Notes: generated from the sequence alone by a model not told the origin. DNA of 64,000 nt from Talpa occidentalis (GCF_014898055.3 NW_023601212.1:34646329-34710328), one strand, 5' to 3'. Numbered from the stretch's first letter, positions 35,606 through 49,145 are shown. Translations and numbers: made by a program.

Positions 35606-36829
35606 ACTCTATCCTAAATGACAAAAACAATACTTTTGGTTCATGAAAACAAATCCTCAGTTATCCTGAAAAGCTGGTTTATTGGCTGAGGATGGAAGAT
35701 AGCCAATGTTCTACATAGAATACTGGTTCTTAAAAGATCAATGAATTTATTCTACCCTATGGTGAAGTTTGAGTCCAACAGAGCTCATTAATTAATCATG
35801 AACACAATCACTAGCAACAAAACACAGAGAAGTGTTACACAACATATTAAATATCAGTTTGTTATACTCACATGCCAAACTGTGTACTGTAAATAATATT
35901 AATTTGGATCTGGCTTTTATACACAAAACCAAAACCATTCATTTTGGTAGGTTTGAAAGTGATATTTTAAAACATTCCTTTTGTCTTTTCTTTGGAAAAG
36001 GAGTAGCAGTACATAATTTTCTCATGATGAGTCTGGTGAAAGGATTTGCATACAATTACAGAGACAATTTCTGTTCCTAGCAGGAACAAATGCAGGATGA
36101 AGTAAGTATTCACCATATGATTAGCCTAATTTTTATATCCCACTGAGGCCAGCTCAATTCCAAGAAGTAATTGTAATCTCATGTCAGTGACTGTGAGAGT
36201 GAATACATTTGATTACTCACTATTAAATTTCTTTAGTGGGGAAATGACACTTAGGTGATCATCTAAATAAAGAGTGATTTCTTAAACAGCATGCCAGGTG
36301 ACAAAATGATGGGTTCAGTGGTAGATTCAGTTACTTTCAACTACAAAAACTGTGTTTCTCATTTCAATTATATGACTCCGAGGAAGGTTGCTTGAATTCC
36401 TTAATTGTCCACTTTTGACTTCTCTACAATAAAGAGGATTAATATAGGACTTTATTAGCTAGTAATCTGATCTATAACTGTTAATAAATTAGCTTTATTC
36501 TGCACAGTATAGTGAATGCATATGCTGTTGTCCATTTGGGAGAAGAACTTTGTGAATTCTTGGTCAGTAAGAGAATTCTTCCCTACAACACTGGAGGAGT
36601 CATAATGTATAACTCAACAGGCTACATCCTAAAAATGACAACAAAGGCAAAGTCTTTTTTTCTTGAATTCTATGTCTGGCGATTAGATCTTTATGCAGTT
36701 ATATGGTCAGTAACCCAGAGACACTTTGATTTGTCACTCTTCTCCATGCTCATCCCAAGTCAATTCTGGTATTTCTTCCGAAGTATTATAAAGATCTTTC
36801 ATGAGGAAGATTCTATTTATTCATTCTTT

Positions 36830-36960
36830 AGTTTTTCAATCAATGGATATTTACTGAATGTCTAATATATGCCAGATCAGTGTTTTAGGAATTGCAGATG
36901 CGGAAATAGGAAAAAGAGTAAAATGTGCCTAACTCATATGTATTGACATTGCAGTGATCC
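36830..36960 (-). repeat. Probable L2 remnant
   Basis: CAATGGATATTTACTGAATG, then TATGCCAGATCAGTGTTTTA and GGAATTGCAGATGCGG follow the pattern seen when an L2 3' end is read on the opposite strand. Diverged. Confidence 0.5.
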
Positions 36961-38002
36961 TGGCAGGTGGAGCTGTATCTATAGTCATTGTAATGACCCT
37001 GACAGATGGCAAACTGGGGGAGAGTGAGAGAGACATTTAAGTTGTCAATTAAAAAACAACCAGTTGTTCATGAAGACACTGATAAATGAACATGCAGAAG
37101 ACAAGAATAAAACCTATTTGTGCAGAGAAGTCTATATCCACATTACCAGTGATCTTAATGTTATGCTTCTGAAAAGTAGCATAAAGAAAGGCACTGAATT
37201 TGAGCTAATTTGAAATGATTATTTACAACATGTTCATAGTCCTGAATCTTTCTCCAGGTTTTGGTGAAAGTCTTGGGGATTTCTGTTTTCAGACCTGGTT
37301 TTCTCAGTTTGTTAACAGGTTCATTTCCTTTTCCCTTTTTTGCTGCTAATTGAATTGTATGCTTATATTATTATGATGTGGTTCCTCCCTCTCCCCTAAT
37401 AAATTAATATTATGATTATGTGCATTTGGCTTGAGTCATAAGTAAACCTCCTCTCTACTGGAAGTTAGGACTCTAGAGACCCCAAACTTGATAGAAAACT
37501 ACCTTCGCGAAACTTCCACTTCAGCAAACAATAAACAAATAAGCAAATACGATTCATAAATCTCCATCTGCCAGGAGATGTATAAAGACAGTAGGTAGTA
37601 AGTGCTCTGCGGGAAAATGAAGGAAGAATGGGACAGAAATAACTTCAGGTGAATGTGAAAATGGTACCAATCTCTCATTACCTCACTTGGCTGTACATTA
37701 CTCAAGTCAGGCTAAAGGATGGTAGTTCTCAGTAAATCAGCCTCTCTCTTATCTTAGCATGCTGCTAAGGGAGCATGGCTACTCCCTATGTTGAGAAAGT
37801 CTATTTCTCACACTCAGTTGCAACTCCCAATCTTCTTTTAAGTCTTTTTCAGGTTCGGACCATTTAGAAGACTTCTCTGACCTTCCCATAGTTGTCTTTT
37901 TTTTTTAATATCCCCCTAGCTAACTCTTTGTACAGTAATTACAGTTCATGTATGTATCACTTAATTTAATTATTTATCAAGTAAGTACTATGTGCTACTT
38001 TT

Positions 38003-38266
38003 TTTAAAAAATATTTATTTATTTATTTATGCAAGCACTGGGTACAGTCAGAAGTGCGGGAGGGTGAGAGAATTCACCAGAGCCAGAGAGGGTAACAGAA
38101 CAGGCAGAGTGACAAAATACATTGCTGAGGGGAGCAGTGGGCGCAGCAGGAGAGGTCTGCGTGCCTTGTGGGACCCTCGCCGATGGCTGGGTATTGAACC
38201 GGTGCTGCAGAGGCTGCGGGCAGCTTCACAGCCCAGTGCTCAACCACTGCACCACCAGGGGAGGCC
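38003..38266 (-). mobile_element. tRNA-derived SINE, full length, with 15-bp TSD
   Basis: Tail at the low side (TTTTTTTAAAAAATATTTATT), head CACCAGGGGAGGCC at the high side. Exact duplication ctatgtgctactttt at 37988-38002 and 38267-38281. Confidence 0.95.
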
Positions 38267-38554
38267 CTATGTGCTACTTTTAATAGCAGTAAGTATACAG
38301 TGAGACACAGTTACTGACTTTAAGATTGCTGAATTATAATAATTGTAATTTCTAGTCCACCTGTCCAGTTTTAAGGAAGAGACTAGTTGCTTTTCATTTT
38401 TATTTCCCTAGTTCTTTTTTTTTTTCAGATAAAAGAAAGAATATGCTTAATAACAGACATAAAAGGGAAAAAAATCTTTTTTTTTATGTTACCATCCCTG
38501 CAAATTTGCTCAAACCTAATGATAATAAAGATGTTTAACAATCGAAGACCTGAC

Positions 38555-38700
38555 TAATTCATAGCAGATACTGTATTAAGTGATTTATGGATATAGTGTT
38601 GGTTTTATTATTTTCATTTTATGAAAATAAACTAATGACAGAGAAGTCAGGTTCTTGGCCAAGTTTACTTAGCTATTAATTGATAATGTCTCACTCTATC
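38555..38700 (+). repeat. MIR SINE fragment, diverged
   Basis: ATACTGTATTAAGTGATTTATGG, TATTTTCATTTTATG and TTCTTGGCCAAGTTTACTTAGC follow the MIR order (end of head, core, tail). Confidence 0.6.
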
Positions 38701-40033
38701 TGACATTAAAGTCTGCCTTTTATTCTCCTGTGATATAGTCTATAATACAAAGAACATTTAATCCCATTGTGTTTAGGTTAATTTTATTCCCCCACTAAAT
38801 ATTTATTTTGACTCAGAAACATTTCTGACAGTGAAGCACTCTTGGGTATTACAGGTATTTCCAAGGATGCTGGGACTTCTGCTTATGATATAGAGATGCT
38901 TGTTGCTCTAAGTGCAGTTATTGTGAAGTGAGTCCCTTTCCTCGTTGCACCCACACCCATCAATCTCTGGAAGATCTGGTCTGAAAGTCACAACCAATGA
39001 AAAGATTACAATAGTGAATAAAGTTTCTTTCTTTAGAATAGCCTCTGAATTCTGCCCTGCGGTCAAATTTCACTAATGATGTCACCCTCTGGCACTGCTC
39101 AGAACATCGATTACCTGCCTTCTCTTAGTATGGATATCAAACATTAAATTGTAGAATTAGGGCAACTCTGGAAAGAGCTTTTGAATTGCTTAGCTTTATC
39201 TATATACCTGCCCAAGTTCTTCCCTTCTAGAAAAAGTTACAAAACCCTATGGGACTATTTCATAAAATAAATTTTAATCACAGTATGGAGTGATCTTGCA
39301 CAGGGGAATTTTCTAAATAGGTATTAAGATAGTAAATTCAAAAAGTGTGTGTGTTTTTAATTTGAATAAATTTGCTTGAAAATGATGATGGATATAGATA
39401 TTTGTCTACAGTTTTATACCTGCAGCAAATTTGAGTCAATTTTATAAGAGTGAAAATATTAGATTAAGCCATTCACTCTTTTCATCATATAATTACAATA
39501 TATAAATAATTCAATAAGTCAGGGTCTCCCCTGCTTTCTGAATCAACAATGTCTATCAAGTACCATTACCACCTGTTTGAAATTCAATAAGGATTTCAAG
39601 GTTCCTTGTGATGAAAGCAGTAAGTCACTATCAACTTGGTTTTATGAGCGAATTTGATTCTTATCTTATAAAGTATTTCATACATTAAAATTCATAGTTA
39701 TAAATGTTTTCATTATGAGTTTTAAGATGTAAAATTTGAATTATGTTCTCGATTTTAACTTTCAAGTGTTTCTTCAGGAATCAAAATATTAACGTTTTCA
39801 CAATACTTGGATTCAATTTTATCTGAAGGAGTTTTAGGTGCTGTTTATGAAAATAAGGTCCATTTCATAAAATACTGAATTCTCTTTCTTTATCTGAAAA
39901 AAATGGGAAAATACCTATTTCTCAGTTATTTTGAAAATTCTGAACATGTGCCCATTTGCATATAGATACCAAGGGTTAAATAAATATCTTTATGGGACGT
40001 TTCAGAAAACACTGCTAACTTCCTTAAACATGG

Positions 40034-40129
40034 ACCCTTGCCTGCCGGCCGTGATTGAACCAGTGCTCTAGAGGCTGCGGATAGCTTCACGGTGCTGCGC
40101 TCAACCACCTGAGCCACCAGGGGAGGCCC
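40034..40129 (-). mobile_element. SINE head-only copy (tRNA-related part, about 96 bp)
   Basis: In element sense it runs from GGGCCTCCCCTGGTGGC through the A box, GCAGCCTCTAGAGCAC and a B-box-like GGTTCAATCACGG to GCAAGGGT and stops. The CT-rich body, AATAAA tail and A-run are all absent. An 8-bp direct repeat aaacatgg (40026-40033 and 40130-40137) flanks it. Confidence 0.85.
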
Positions 40130-40834
40130 AAACATGGGCTGCTTTATTATGATACTTTCCATGTTTGTTAATTCTAGCAATTTCTGAAGACAGGCTATCT
40201 TTAGGCATTATTACAATGCAACTTGAAAAACAAATGTTTTTTCTTTTTACTACATGGAATAATTCTAGAGTCCTTTTAGTTATTTTCTTATAAAGCCAAC
40301 CATGTCTACATTTTTGGTTTCCTTACGTCAAGAGGGAGTGTTAGGAAGGCGAGCAGACCTGAAGATCTTGGGCTAGGTATATTTAAGTCCTTACATTTGC
40401 ATTTATAAGATAAAAATATATAAATATGCATAGTATATTAAATATATATGCAGTCATATATACTCAGGTCCATTTTGCAAAGAGTCAAGATATGACTATG
40501 TAAGGAAATACTTTCTGGGTTTGTTTTAATCAAAAACACTTCTCCAAATTAACTAGTTTCAAGAAAACTCACATACAATGGAAATTAGGAAAATCAGTAA
40601 TTTTGAAATGAACTTTGTTTTCCACATTAAAAATACACATTTTCTAATTTTCAGAATTATTACAAATATTACATATACCAAAAGTAGTATGAATAGACCC
40701 TTCAAACACTCAAATATTATCATCAGAAACACATTCCCACCATTCATTTTAGTGATATATAAACCACAAATAGTTAATGATCAATTATTTTCCTTTTTTC
40801 ATTGACAAAAACATTGTGATCTTCAAAAAAGGAA

Positions 40835-40985
40835 CTACATGAAACATAGTTAATATTTATTGAATTGTTATATGCTAAAGTGCTCATGAGGGTTTTTCTT
40901 ATTTAATCTTCAAAATAACTCTATGAAATAGGTATTCATCTATTTTTTAATAATAGATGAATAAAGACAATTAGAAAATTTAATT
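40835..40985 (+). repeat. MIR SINE fragment
   Basis: TTAATATTTATTGAATTG, TTATTTAATCTTCAAAATAAC and TCTATGAAATAGGTATTCATC match the first half of MIR. Confidence 0.72.
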
Positions 40986-41044
40986 CCACAATAAAATGTT
41001 CCTTTGTACATGCTCTTCATACAATGTGACACAGAACTTCCTCC

Positions 41045-41462
41045 TACTGAACTGCTTGGGGTGTTCTTTCCTGCCCCTTGAGTCTAAGCAAGTCAGTGAC
41101 TGTGACTTCTGAGGCTAGCTCCTAGAAATCATTACAGATTCTGCCTAGTCTTCAGGGAATGCTTGCTCTTGGAACTGAATATCATGTCGTGAATACGCCC
41201 AAGCACTCAGTGTAAGCATACATGTAGAAGTTAATAGCTGGATGAAGTACCTGGTGACATCATGAACAGCCACTAGACACAAGGGTAAAAATCTTTGCGA
41301 TCAATCCATGCCCAGTGGCAGCCTGAATGTCATTACATGGGAGATTCTTGAGCAAGAATCACCCAGATGAACCTAATCATCTCCAGAAACATGTGAGGTA
41401 ATAAAATGATGGCTGTCAAATTTAGGATGAATTATTACACAGCAATAAGTAACCAGCACACT
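41045..41462 (+). repeat. MaLR (MLT1-type) solo LTR
   Basis: LTR landmarks: CTGCCCCTTGAGTCTAAGC, TGACTGTGACTTCTGAGG, a GCAAGAATCACCCAGATG segment, GAGGTAATAAAATGATG (polyadenylation region), TTATTACACAGCAATAAG and a TAACCAGCACAC end. These belong to nonautonomous mammalian ERVL-related LTRs. Confidence 0.75.
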
Positions 41463-41769
41463 AATCAAGGTCACATATTAATATTGCACACAAACTTAAT
41501 CATCTATATTTTTAACCACTATACCATATTGCATCTTACTGATGTTCTTCCATAAACTGTGCATAAATGCGTGGAATAATGTGTTTGTAATGTGTGCACA
41601 CATGTGTCTGTGTGTGTATGTACAGTAGAAGTAGCAGCAGTGGAAATAATAATAGTCTCCTGTTAGTACGTGTTTAGTAATAGTAGTAATCTCTGGAGAG
41701 CATCAATGTGAATATTCTAATATTCTTTAAAATAATTCTAGAGAAAGGAGAGCATTTTTTTTTGCTATA

Positions 41770-42090
41770 CTATTGCTTTTTTTCTTTTATTATTAATTTT
41801 TTATTTTTTATATCATTGCTCATTTTTAAACAATATTTGGTTCCCCCCACCCCCTCAGGTGTAGTCCCCATAGAGACTTCACCAATGCACGTGTGCACAA
41901 TCACCTCAGTCCCCTCTGCTCCTCCTTCCTTCCCTCTGATCCCTCTCCCTCCTCCTCCCCTGCAGGATGTCTCTGATTTATAATTGTTCATTTTTGCTTT
42001 GCTGTGTTTTGCACTGTTATTTTTTTTTTTTTTACACTGATGTCTTATTTGGTTCCCTTATATTCCTGCTATAAGTGAAACCATCTGATA
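41770..42090 (-). mobile_element. Short L1 3' end
   Basis: Minus copy containing the 3'UTR (CCCCTCAGGTGTAGTCCCC, C-rich tract, ATGTCTCTGATTTATAATTG) and only the last codons of ORF2 (TTCCTGCTATAAGTGAAACC, complementary to the GLTYSR-type end). Heavily 5'-truncated. Confidence 0.82.
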
Positions 42091-42094
42091 TTTG

Positions 42095-43915
42095 AGAGAG
42101 GGAAGCATTTCATGGACTGGTTTAACGTTTAGCATCTTCAGAGAAATATTTATATTCTTAATGCATTTTCCCAGTTACAAAGACTACATTATGTTGTGAA
42201 TGAAAAGTCACCTTATTAAAAGTTGCTACTGAATAGTTTGTTCTTAATGTAAAGGTCCTGTTTTACAATTACTTTGCAATTCATTAGTTTTCATTTTATT
42301 CTCTCAAGGGCAGTTAGGGTCTGGGACATACAGTTGTAAAACATAGCTCTTGCTAGAATTCACAATTTACTAGGTCTTAATATTCCATTTGAAGAAACTC
42401 TTGGAATATGATGAGGTCAGAGGAGAAAAATAAAAAGGAAACCATTTGGAATGCTTAACAATGGTCTATCTATAGAATATCTGAAATCTTTTCTTGTAAG
42501 TGACCTATATCTCAAACTCTTTTAGATAAGATCGGTTACTTCAAAAGAATTAGAAAGGGGCATTATCTACATTTCATTGCTTTTTTAGTCTAGCAGCATT
42601 AAACTTGGCATATATAATAGGGCAACTGTATGATTTATCATAGGGAGACACTTTCAACTGTAATGTGGGCATTGTTAACATTACACAAGGTACTGGGTAT
42701 AAATCAAAACTGTGCTCGCAAACCAAGATATAGCTACTAGGCTTAGTCCTGGAGGAGAGCAGAGATAAATAAAGCACACTCTCAAGCAGTTCATAATCTT
42801 CACATTCCTCCTATGTTGAGAACTGGCAAAAGCATCAACACAAAAAATGACCAGTGAGAGAGCTCCTGTGAAAGTACAGAGGTGAAGAAATCTTGGGTAT
42901 TCAGGCAGTCCATGAGTCTCCTTCATTGTTTCTCTCATTCATGTCTGACCAAAGTTTAACTAATCCACATCTCTAAAGAGTTATATGTGATTCTCTCAAT
43001 ACTTCCATTTTCATAACTCTTAAAAATGTGTAACAATATTAGACATTCTGTGGGATGTCTACAGCTGGAAGGCAGGAACTAGGATATAATGTTTGAAGTC
43101 AGAGAATTCTGGATCCCAGCTATAGCTGGAAGGAATCACAGTATAATTTAATCAAACTGCTAATGTGGACACAAAGACTGAGCCAAATGGTTCCATGGCT
43201 TGTCTACAACAGAGAGATATCATGGGAGAGGTAGCTGTTGTCACAGAAGGATTTTAGAAAATTCCTTCCCTTGTCTCTGAACATTGACTTCGTTGTTGGA
43301 GAAAACTTACATCCACAGTGCGCAGTAGATACTAACAAATATTAATTCAGTGAAGGAAGAATTGTACCCCCATTAGCAGAAACATTCACAGCTTCCAGCA
43401 ACAGACATATCTTCTAAGGTGTCCCTAGTTCCTTTGGGCAATATGAGCAGGTTGTTTAGCTCCTTGGGTTCCCAATTCAGAACTGAAGTGACATTTCCAT
43501 ACAACTTTGGACAAAAAGACTCTACAGTCTTTGGAATAACAGCAACAACAAATTGGAAACAACCACTTAAATTTGCCAGGTTGTATTTCAGCAGATCAGA
43601 ATAAAAAAAAAATACACATAATCTTATTCCACTATCTAGATCTGCATACATCTGTAGAAGAAAACACATTAATTCTAAAAGAAAGACATTTCCTTAAATT
43701 GAACAAATTAGCTTTACAGAAAACTCTCTACATGGTCCTAATTTTCTCTGCTACCCTTACTGGAAGGTGTGTTTCCTAAAATCCTGTCCAGCAGTCTACT
43801 ATGAATGAGTCCCCACCATCCACAGGCAGAATGAGCTCTTTCTGTCCCTGTTGCTGCAGAATGAAACAGCACTTGTGGTTTCATTTTATCATCAAAAGCC
43901 AAAACAAAGAGTTCA
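42095..43915. other. Intronic sequence, no gene recognised
   Basis: 42735-42830 is a possible L2 remnant in minus orientation. 43373-43669 has a 98-codon minus-strand frame and an overlapping plus-strand frame with no recognisable similarity. Confidence 0.4.
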
Positions 43916-43917
43916 AG

Positions 43918-44262
43918 AAAAGGCCCTGGGAGAGGACGATGCTAAGCAAAATAAATCAAAAGGAGAAAGAGACGCTGACTGATTTCATCATATAGGAAGA
44001 TAAAGATACAAAACGATGGAACAGACAAAACTAAACCAAAACAAACCCTAAAAATATGCCTGCAGAATTGATGTTACTAGAAAGGGAGGATGTAGGGGTG
44101 GGAGCAAAGGGGTGGGTCCAACGGACTATGGTAGAGGATTTTTAGTGCTTTGATGGTAGGAAATGGGTAGGGAATATCCTGAAGCGGAGTGAATATCCCA
44201 TGTTGTAAACCAATGTTATTGTGGTAAACTTAAAAAAATATTTATGAAGAAACAAGTAAAAA
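43918..44262 (+). mobile_element. Old L1 3' end
   Basis: ATGCTAAGCAAAATAAATC, AAACTAAACCAAAACAAACCC, a CAGAATTGATGTTACTAG segment and ACGGACTATGGTAGAGG are in the same order as in the copy at 32245. Older than the full-length L1. Confidence 0.83.
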
Positions 44263-44264
44263 TT

Positions 44265-45483
44265 TTAAGAGTTTTAAATTATTTTCTAGGGAATACCTAT
44301 TCTTCATCCTCTTTTCAAGTGTCTGACTTATTTGACTTAACTAGTGAGAAGTTCTATCAGTGAGAAATTAATTTAAAGAGAAATCATTGCAATATGTAGG
44401 AGTTAATCTGAAGTTTGCATGGAATTAACTGGCAGTTTAAAGAAGCTCAAATGAAATTCACATTTGCAGGACTTCTTAATGAATAAGCAGTCATTTCTAC
44501 CCAGGTTGACTCTTTTGCTTGCTTTTAGAGTTTCCTGTAAGTCATGGAGGGCAACATTATATTTTTTGAGGATTTAGGATGGCTGATTATGAAAAGTTCT
44601 CTAAAGGTAAGGAAAGGTCAAATCTCTTGGTTAATAATAGATGACAAAACACAATTTATAAAACCACAGGCTCACTAAAATTGAGGTGTACCTCAGATTC
44701 CAATTTCTTTACAAGACTGACTTTCTAACAAATGACTATTTCCCCCCATAGTCTGAGTCTGTGAGATGTTTGTACTTTTGATGTCAAAAGTTAAACTTAC
44801 AGAAGGTATTCTGAAAATGTTTGAGAGCCTCCTTGACAAAATTTTGGAGAAGCCCACAATATAGTAAAGAAACTATGTTGTTTCAACGTCCTAGGGATTT
44901 TCCCAACAGTCTTGCCTGCACGACAGGAAGCATTTTGCTGTACTAACAGGGCATTCTAATATGCTGTGCACACACACTGTGGGTATATTTGGAGATTCTG
45001 TCAAAACAGATCATTTCATGTTCCTCTATCATATTACACTTATCTCAACTTCCTTACAAGTTATGCTGTCAATTTTGAGGGATAGTCTTGGAATTTTAAA
45101 CAGCAATAATGTACTTTGGAAGAATTTACTATTGATTTATACAGTGTGGAAGAATAACTATAGTTATTTTTTATTGTGGGCAGTATTTGGTTAGAAGATT
45201 TTAAATGGCATCAATGAGAAAAAACTGGTAACCAAGACTCTATAAAGGTAGAAAACTTCAATTCATGAGAAGATAAATTATTGACTTAAAAATGAATAAA
45301 AGTTCTCGGGGGTTTAATATTCAAAGTATATAAGAATTGTGTAAGATACAGTAATATTATCTGTGACAACTTGTCAAGTAATAGTCAAGCTATTTTTAAA
45401 TGTACAATTTTTGGTTTGGTAATAATAGCAAACTATCTAGAGAAACTTATTGTAAACTTAACCAATTCAGTATTTATAAAAAG
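44265..45483. other. Intronic sequence, no gene recognised
   Basis: AT-rich, no repeat family assigned. Confidence 0.4.
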
Positions 45484-45494
45484 TTTAGATTAGG

Positions 45495-46833
45495 ATAACA
45501 AAGGCAAAGATAGACAGCTGGGACTACATCAAATTAAAGAGCTTCTGTACAGCAAACGAGATAATAACCAAAACAAAGGGACACCCCACTGACTAGGAGA
45601 AAAATTTTGCACACAATAATGATAAAGGACTGATCACAAAAATCTACAAAAAGCTAAAGAGACTCAACAAAAACAAAGTAAATAATCCAGTCAAAAAATG
45701 GGTAGAAGAGCTAAAAAGGAACTTCTCCAAAGAGGAAATGCAAATGGCCAACAGACATATGAAAAAATGTTCAGCATCACTTTTAATCAGGTAAATGCAA
45801 ATCAAAACTACCATGAGATACCATCTTACACCATTGAGAATGGCACATATCAAAAAAACTAGCAACAACAAATGTTGGCAAGGATTTCGAGAAAAAGGAA
45901 CTCTCCTGCACTGCTGGTGGGAGTACAAACTGCTCCAACCACTATGGAAAGCTGTGTGGAGATTCTTCAACCTACTAAAGATAGAGCTTCCATACTATCC
46001 AGCAATTCCACTCCTAGGTATTTACCCAAAGGACACAGAAACATTAATTCCAAAGGGCACCTGCCCCCTATGTTTATAGCAGCACTGTTTACAATAGCTA
46101 AGCTTTGGAAACAACCCAAATGCCCAAAAATAGATGAATGGATCAAGAAGATGTGGTATATATACACAATGGAATATTACTCTGCAATCAAAAAAGATAA
46201 ACTCATGCAATTTGCAGCAACATGGATGGAGCTGGAAGGGATCATGATTAGTGAAATAAGCCAGAAAGAAAAAGAAAAATACCGGATGGTCTCACTCATA
46301 GCAGGAATTTAGAAAACCTAAATAAGGGGGCTTCCCCAGTGGCACAGCGGTTGAGTGCTGGGTTGCAAAGCTGCCCACAGCCTCTGTAGTGCCAGTTCGA
46401 TCCCTGGCCACCTTGCCAGGGTCCCACATGGCGCAGATCTCTCCTGCCGCCCGCTGCTCCCCTCAGCAGTGTACTTCAGTCCTTCTGCCTGCTCTGCTCC
46501 CTGCTCTGGCTCTGGTGAATTCTCTCACCCTCCCGCTCTTCTGACTGTGCCCAGTGCTTGTATAAATAAATAAATAAATCTTTAAAAAAAAAAAGGCAAT
46601 CACAGGAAAAAGGCTAATTATAATAAAGTAAAAATTGAAATCAACAAACAACTATAAACCAGAGACACACTTGGGGGAGGAAGGGGAAGAGGGATTAGGG
46701 TCAAAATAACGGGGGTTGGAATTATATGGGGAATATAACCAAGTTGAAAATGCATACATTGTGAAAAATGAAAAATGATGTAAAATTATATAAAATAAAA
46801 TAAAAAAAGATATGAGAAAAGAAAAAAAAAACA
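45495..46833 (+). mobile_element. 5'-truncated L1 with 11-bp TSD, interrupted by a SINE
   Basis: It begins inside ORF2 (CAAAGATAGACAGCTGGGAC) and reads through [24 protein letters not shown] sequence with frame breaks and a cysteine-rich motif, then [19 protein letters not shown], to the end of ORF2 at about 46312 and the 3'UTR to an A-rich tail. Direct repeat tttagattagg at 45484-45494 and 46834-46844. A SINE sits in the 3'UTR at 46326-46594. The element is close to the full-length copy at 4047-10401, so it belongs to the same recent lineage. Confidence 0.92.
46326..46594 (+). mobile_element. tRNA-derived SINE nested in an L1 3'UTR
   Basis: GGGGGCTTCCCCAGTGGCAC head, B box GTTCGATCCC, body, AAAT repeats, TCTTT and A-run. 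It is inserted just past the ORF2 stop of the L1 and is therefore younger than that L1. Confidence 0.93.
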
Positions 46834-46844
46834 TTTAGATTAGG

Positions 46845-48760
46845 TAGCAAGCCAGAACAGTAAGAAATCAATAAAACAATCCCATTAACAACTACATACA
46901 AGAGTATTAAATACCTGGGAATAAAGCTAACAAAGGAAGTGAAAGACCTATTTAAAAAAACTATGGTATTGTTGAAAGAAATGGAACAACACAGAGAAAT
47001 GGAAAGATATTCCTTACTCATGGATTGGAAGAACTAACATTGTAAAAATGACAATTTACCTGAAGCAAATATATGGATTCAATACATCATCAAAGTTTCA
47101 ATGAAATTCTTCAAAGAAATAGAGCAATCACTGCTGAAATTTATATGGAACCACAAAACACAGGGTAGCTAAAACAACAATGACAAAAAGAAGAATGGGG
47201 TATTACACACCCAGATAGTAAACATACTACAAAGCTAAACATACAAACAGTATGGTACTGAAAATAAAAACAGATCAATGGAATAGAATTGAGAATCCAT
47301 AAATAAAACAACAATTATATGAAAAGATGTCTCCTATACAAAGGAGCCAAGAGTACCAAGGGACAAATGAAAGTCTCTTTAACAAATGTTGCTGGACAAG
47401 CTGAACCGTCACAGGCAAAAAAACCCAAAACTAAGTATTTTTAAAACATTACACAAAAAATTAACTCAAAATGGATCACAGACTTGGATGTAAGACCTGA
47501 AACTATAAAACAAAAAAGGAGAAACCATCAGCAAAACACTCTAGGACACAGGCATCAGGGACATCTTTGGGAATTTGATGTAAACCATAAGGAAAACAAA
47601 AACAAGCTAACAAAAAAGACAAATAGGACTATATCAAAATAAAAGGTTTCTGCATAATGAAAAAAAACTAAACTTAAAATGAAAAGACACCCCAAAGAAG
47701 AAATACAGATGGTCAAGAAGCACATGAAAAAAATTCTCATCATCACTTATCAGGGAAATACAAATCAAAACCACAATGATATAGTACCCCATACTTGTGA
47801 GAATGCTCAAAAAGCACTCTCACCAAAAAGTCTACAAACAGGGGCCTCCCTGGTGGCACAAGGGGTTAAGACAACCTATGAAGCTATCCACAGCCACTGA
47901 AGTATGAGTTAGATCCCCAACAGGGAGCTACCCACATGGTGCAGCAGGCCTTTCCTGACTCACCTGCTGCTCCCCTCAGCAGTGTATTTCAGTCGATTTG
48001 CCTATTCTGCTCCTCACTCTGTCTCTGGTGAATCCTCTCACCCCTCATACCTCTGGCCTGTACCCCAGTTCTTGTATTGAAAAAAAATAAATCTTAAAAA
48101 AAAAAGGACTAGAGACAACAAGTGTTGGTGAGGGTGTGGAGTGAAAGGAAGCCTCATACACTGTTGGTGGGAATGTAGAGTGGTCTAGTTCCTACGGAAA
48201 ACAGTATGGAGGTTTTTTGAAGTATTAAAAATATATCTACCATATGATCGGCAATTACACTTCCAGTTGTCTGTCCAAAGAATACAAAAAACACCAATTT
48301 GAAGGAACATATGCATTCTCATTTTTCACTGCACCACTATTCATAGTAGCCAAGTAATGGAAACAACCTAAGTGCACAAGAACAGATGAGTGGATAAAGA
48401 AGATGTGGTACAGTGGAATACCACTCAAAATGGAATCTTGCCATTTTCAAATTTGGATAGAACTGGATGATTTCACCCATGTGGAATATAAAGAAACAAA
48501 GAAAGGAACAGAAAAAACCTAAACCAAAACAAACCCTGGAAATACAACTGCAGAATTGAGGCTACCAGTTATATAGCCTGGGTGGTAGGGAACAAATGGA
48601 AGAGTGACCCAATGGACTATTGTGGAGAATTTTTTGTGGTGGGTGTGGTGTGCTAACACATCAGAAGAGGTATTAACCCATGTCCCTAAAGGTCCAGGCT
48701 TATGTTTGTTTTAGCTATTAATGGAATTTTGTGAGAAAATATTACTAATAAATAACTTAA
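46845..48760 (+). mobile_element. Older L1 fragment (ORF2 to 3'UTR), interrupted by a SINE
   Basis: It starts at AAATCAATAAAACAATCCC (ORF2), passes TGGATTGGAAGAACTAAC, GATCAATGGAATAG and AAGTGGCACATG-like text, then after the SINE AACAAGTGTTGGTGAGGG, GGAAACAACCTAAGTGC and GTGGTACAGTGGAATACC, and ends in a 3'UTR with ACTATTGTGGAGAATTTTTTG. Many stops and frameshifts. Clearly older than its neighbour. Confidence 0.88.
47841..48105 (+). mobile_element. tRNA-derived SINE nested in the older L1
   Basis: GGGGCCTCCCTGGTGGCACAAGG head, body with CAGTGTATTTCAGTCG, tail AATAAATCTT plus A-run. No certain TSD. Confidence 0.9.
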
Positions 48761-49019
48761 AAATAGTTGGTTATGGTTAAAAATACATAGGATAAACATT
48801 TATTGATAGATTACTATGGCAATTATTTGCTGGTTAAAAATACACTGGAAAAACATTTCTGAATAAATCAGTAATTATAGTAATTAAAAATAACTGTTAT
48901 GTATACTACAGAAGACCCCTAAGAAATTCTAATTTCTAACATACTTAAAAAATAAAAATAAAATATTTTTTGCTAGACTTCCAATGCCTAATATTTAAAA
49001 AATAGCTTTTGAAAGACAC

Positions 49020-49145
49020 TAATAATAAGTTAATTTATACTCACCTATTTATTCTTACAAGACCTCAATGCATACAATGGAGGGTGTTATGATTATTCTC
49101 ATTTCATATTAGACAAACCAGTTATAAGAAGTAAGTACCAACTAT
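49020..49145 (+). repeat. Probable MIR fragment
   Basis: ACAAGACCTCAATGC..., TTATGATTATTCTCATTTCAT and TTAGACAAACCAG follow the MIR core pattern, diverged. Confidence 0.5.
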
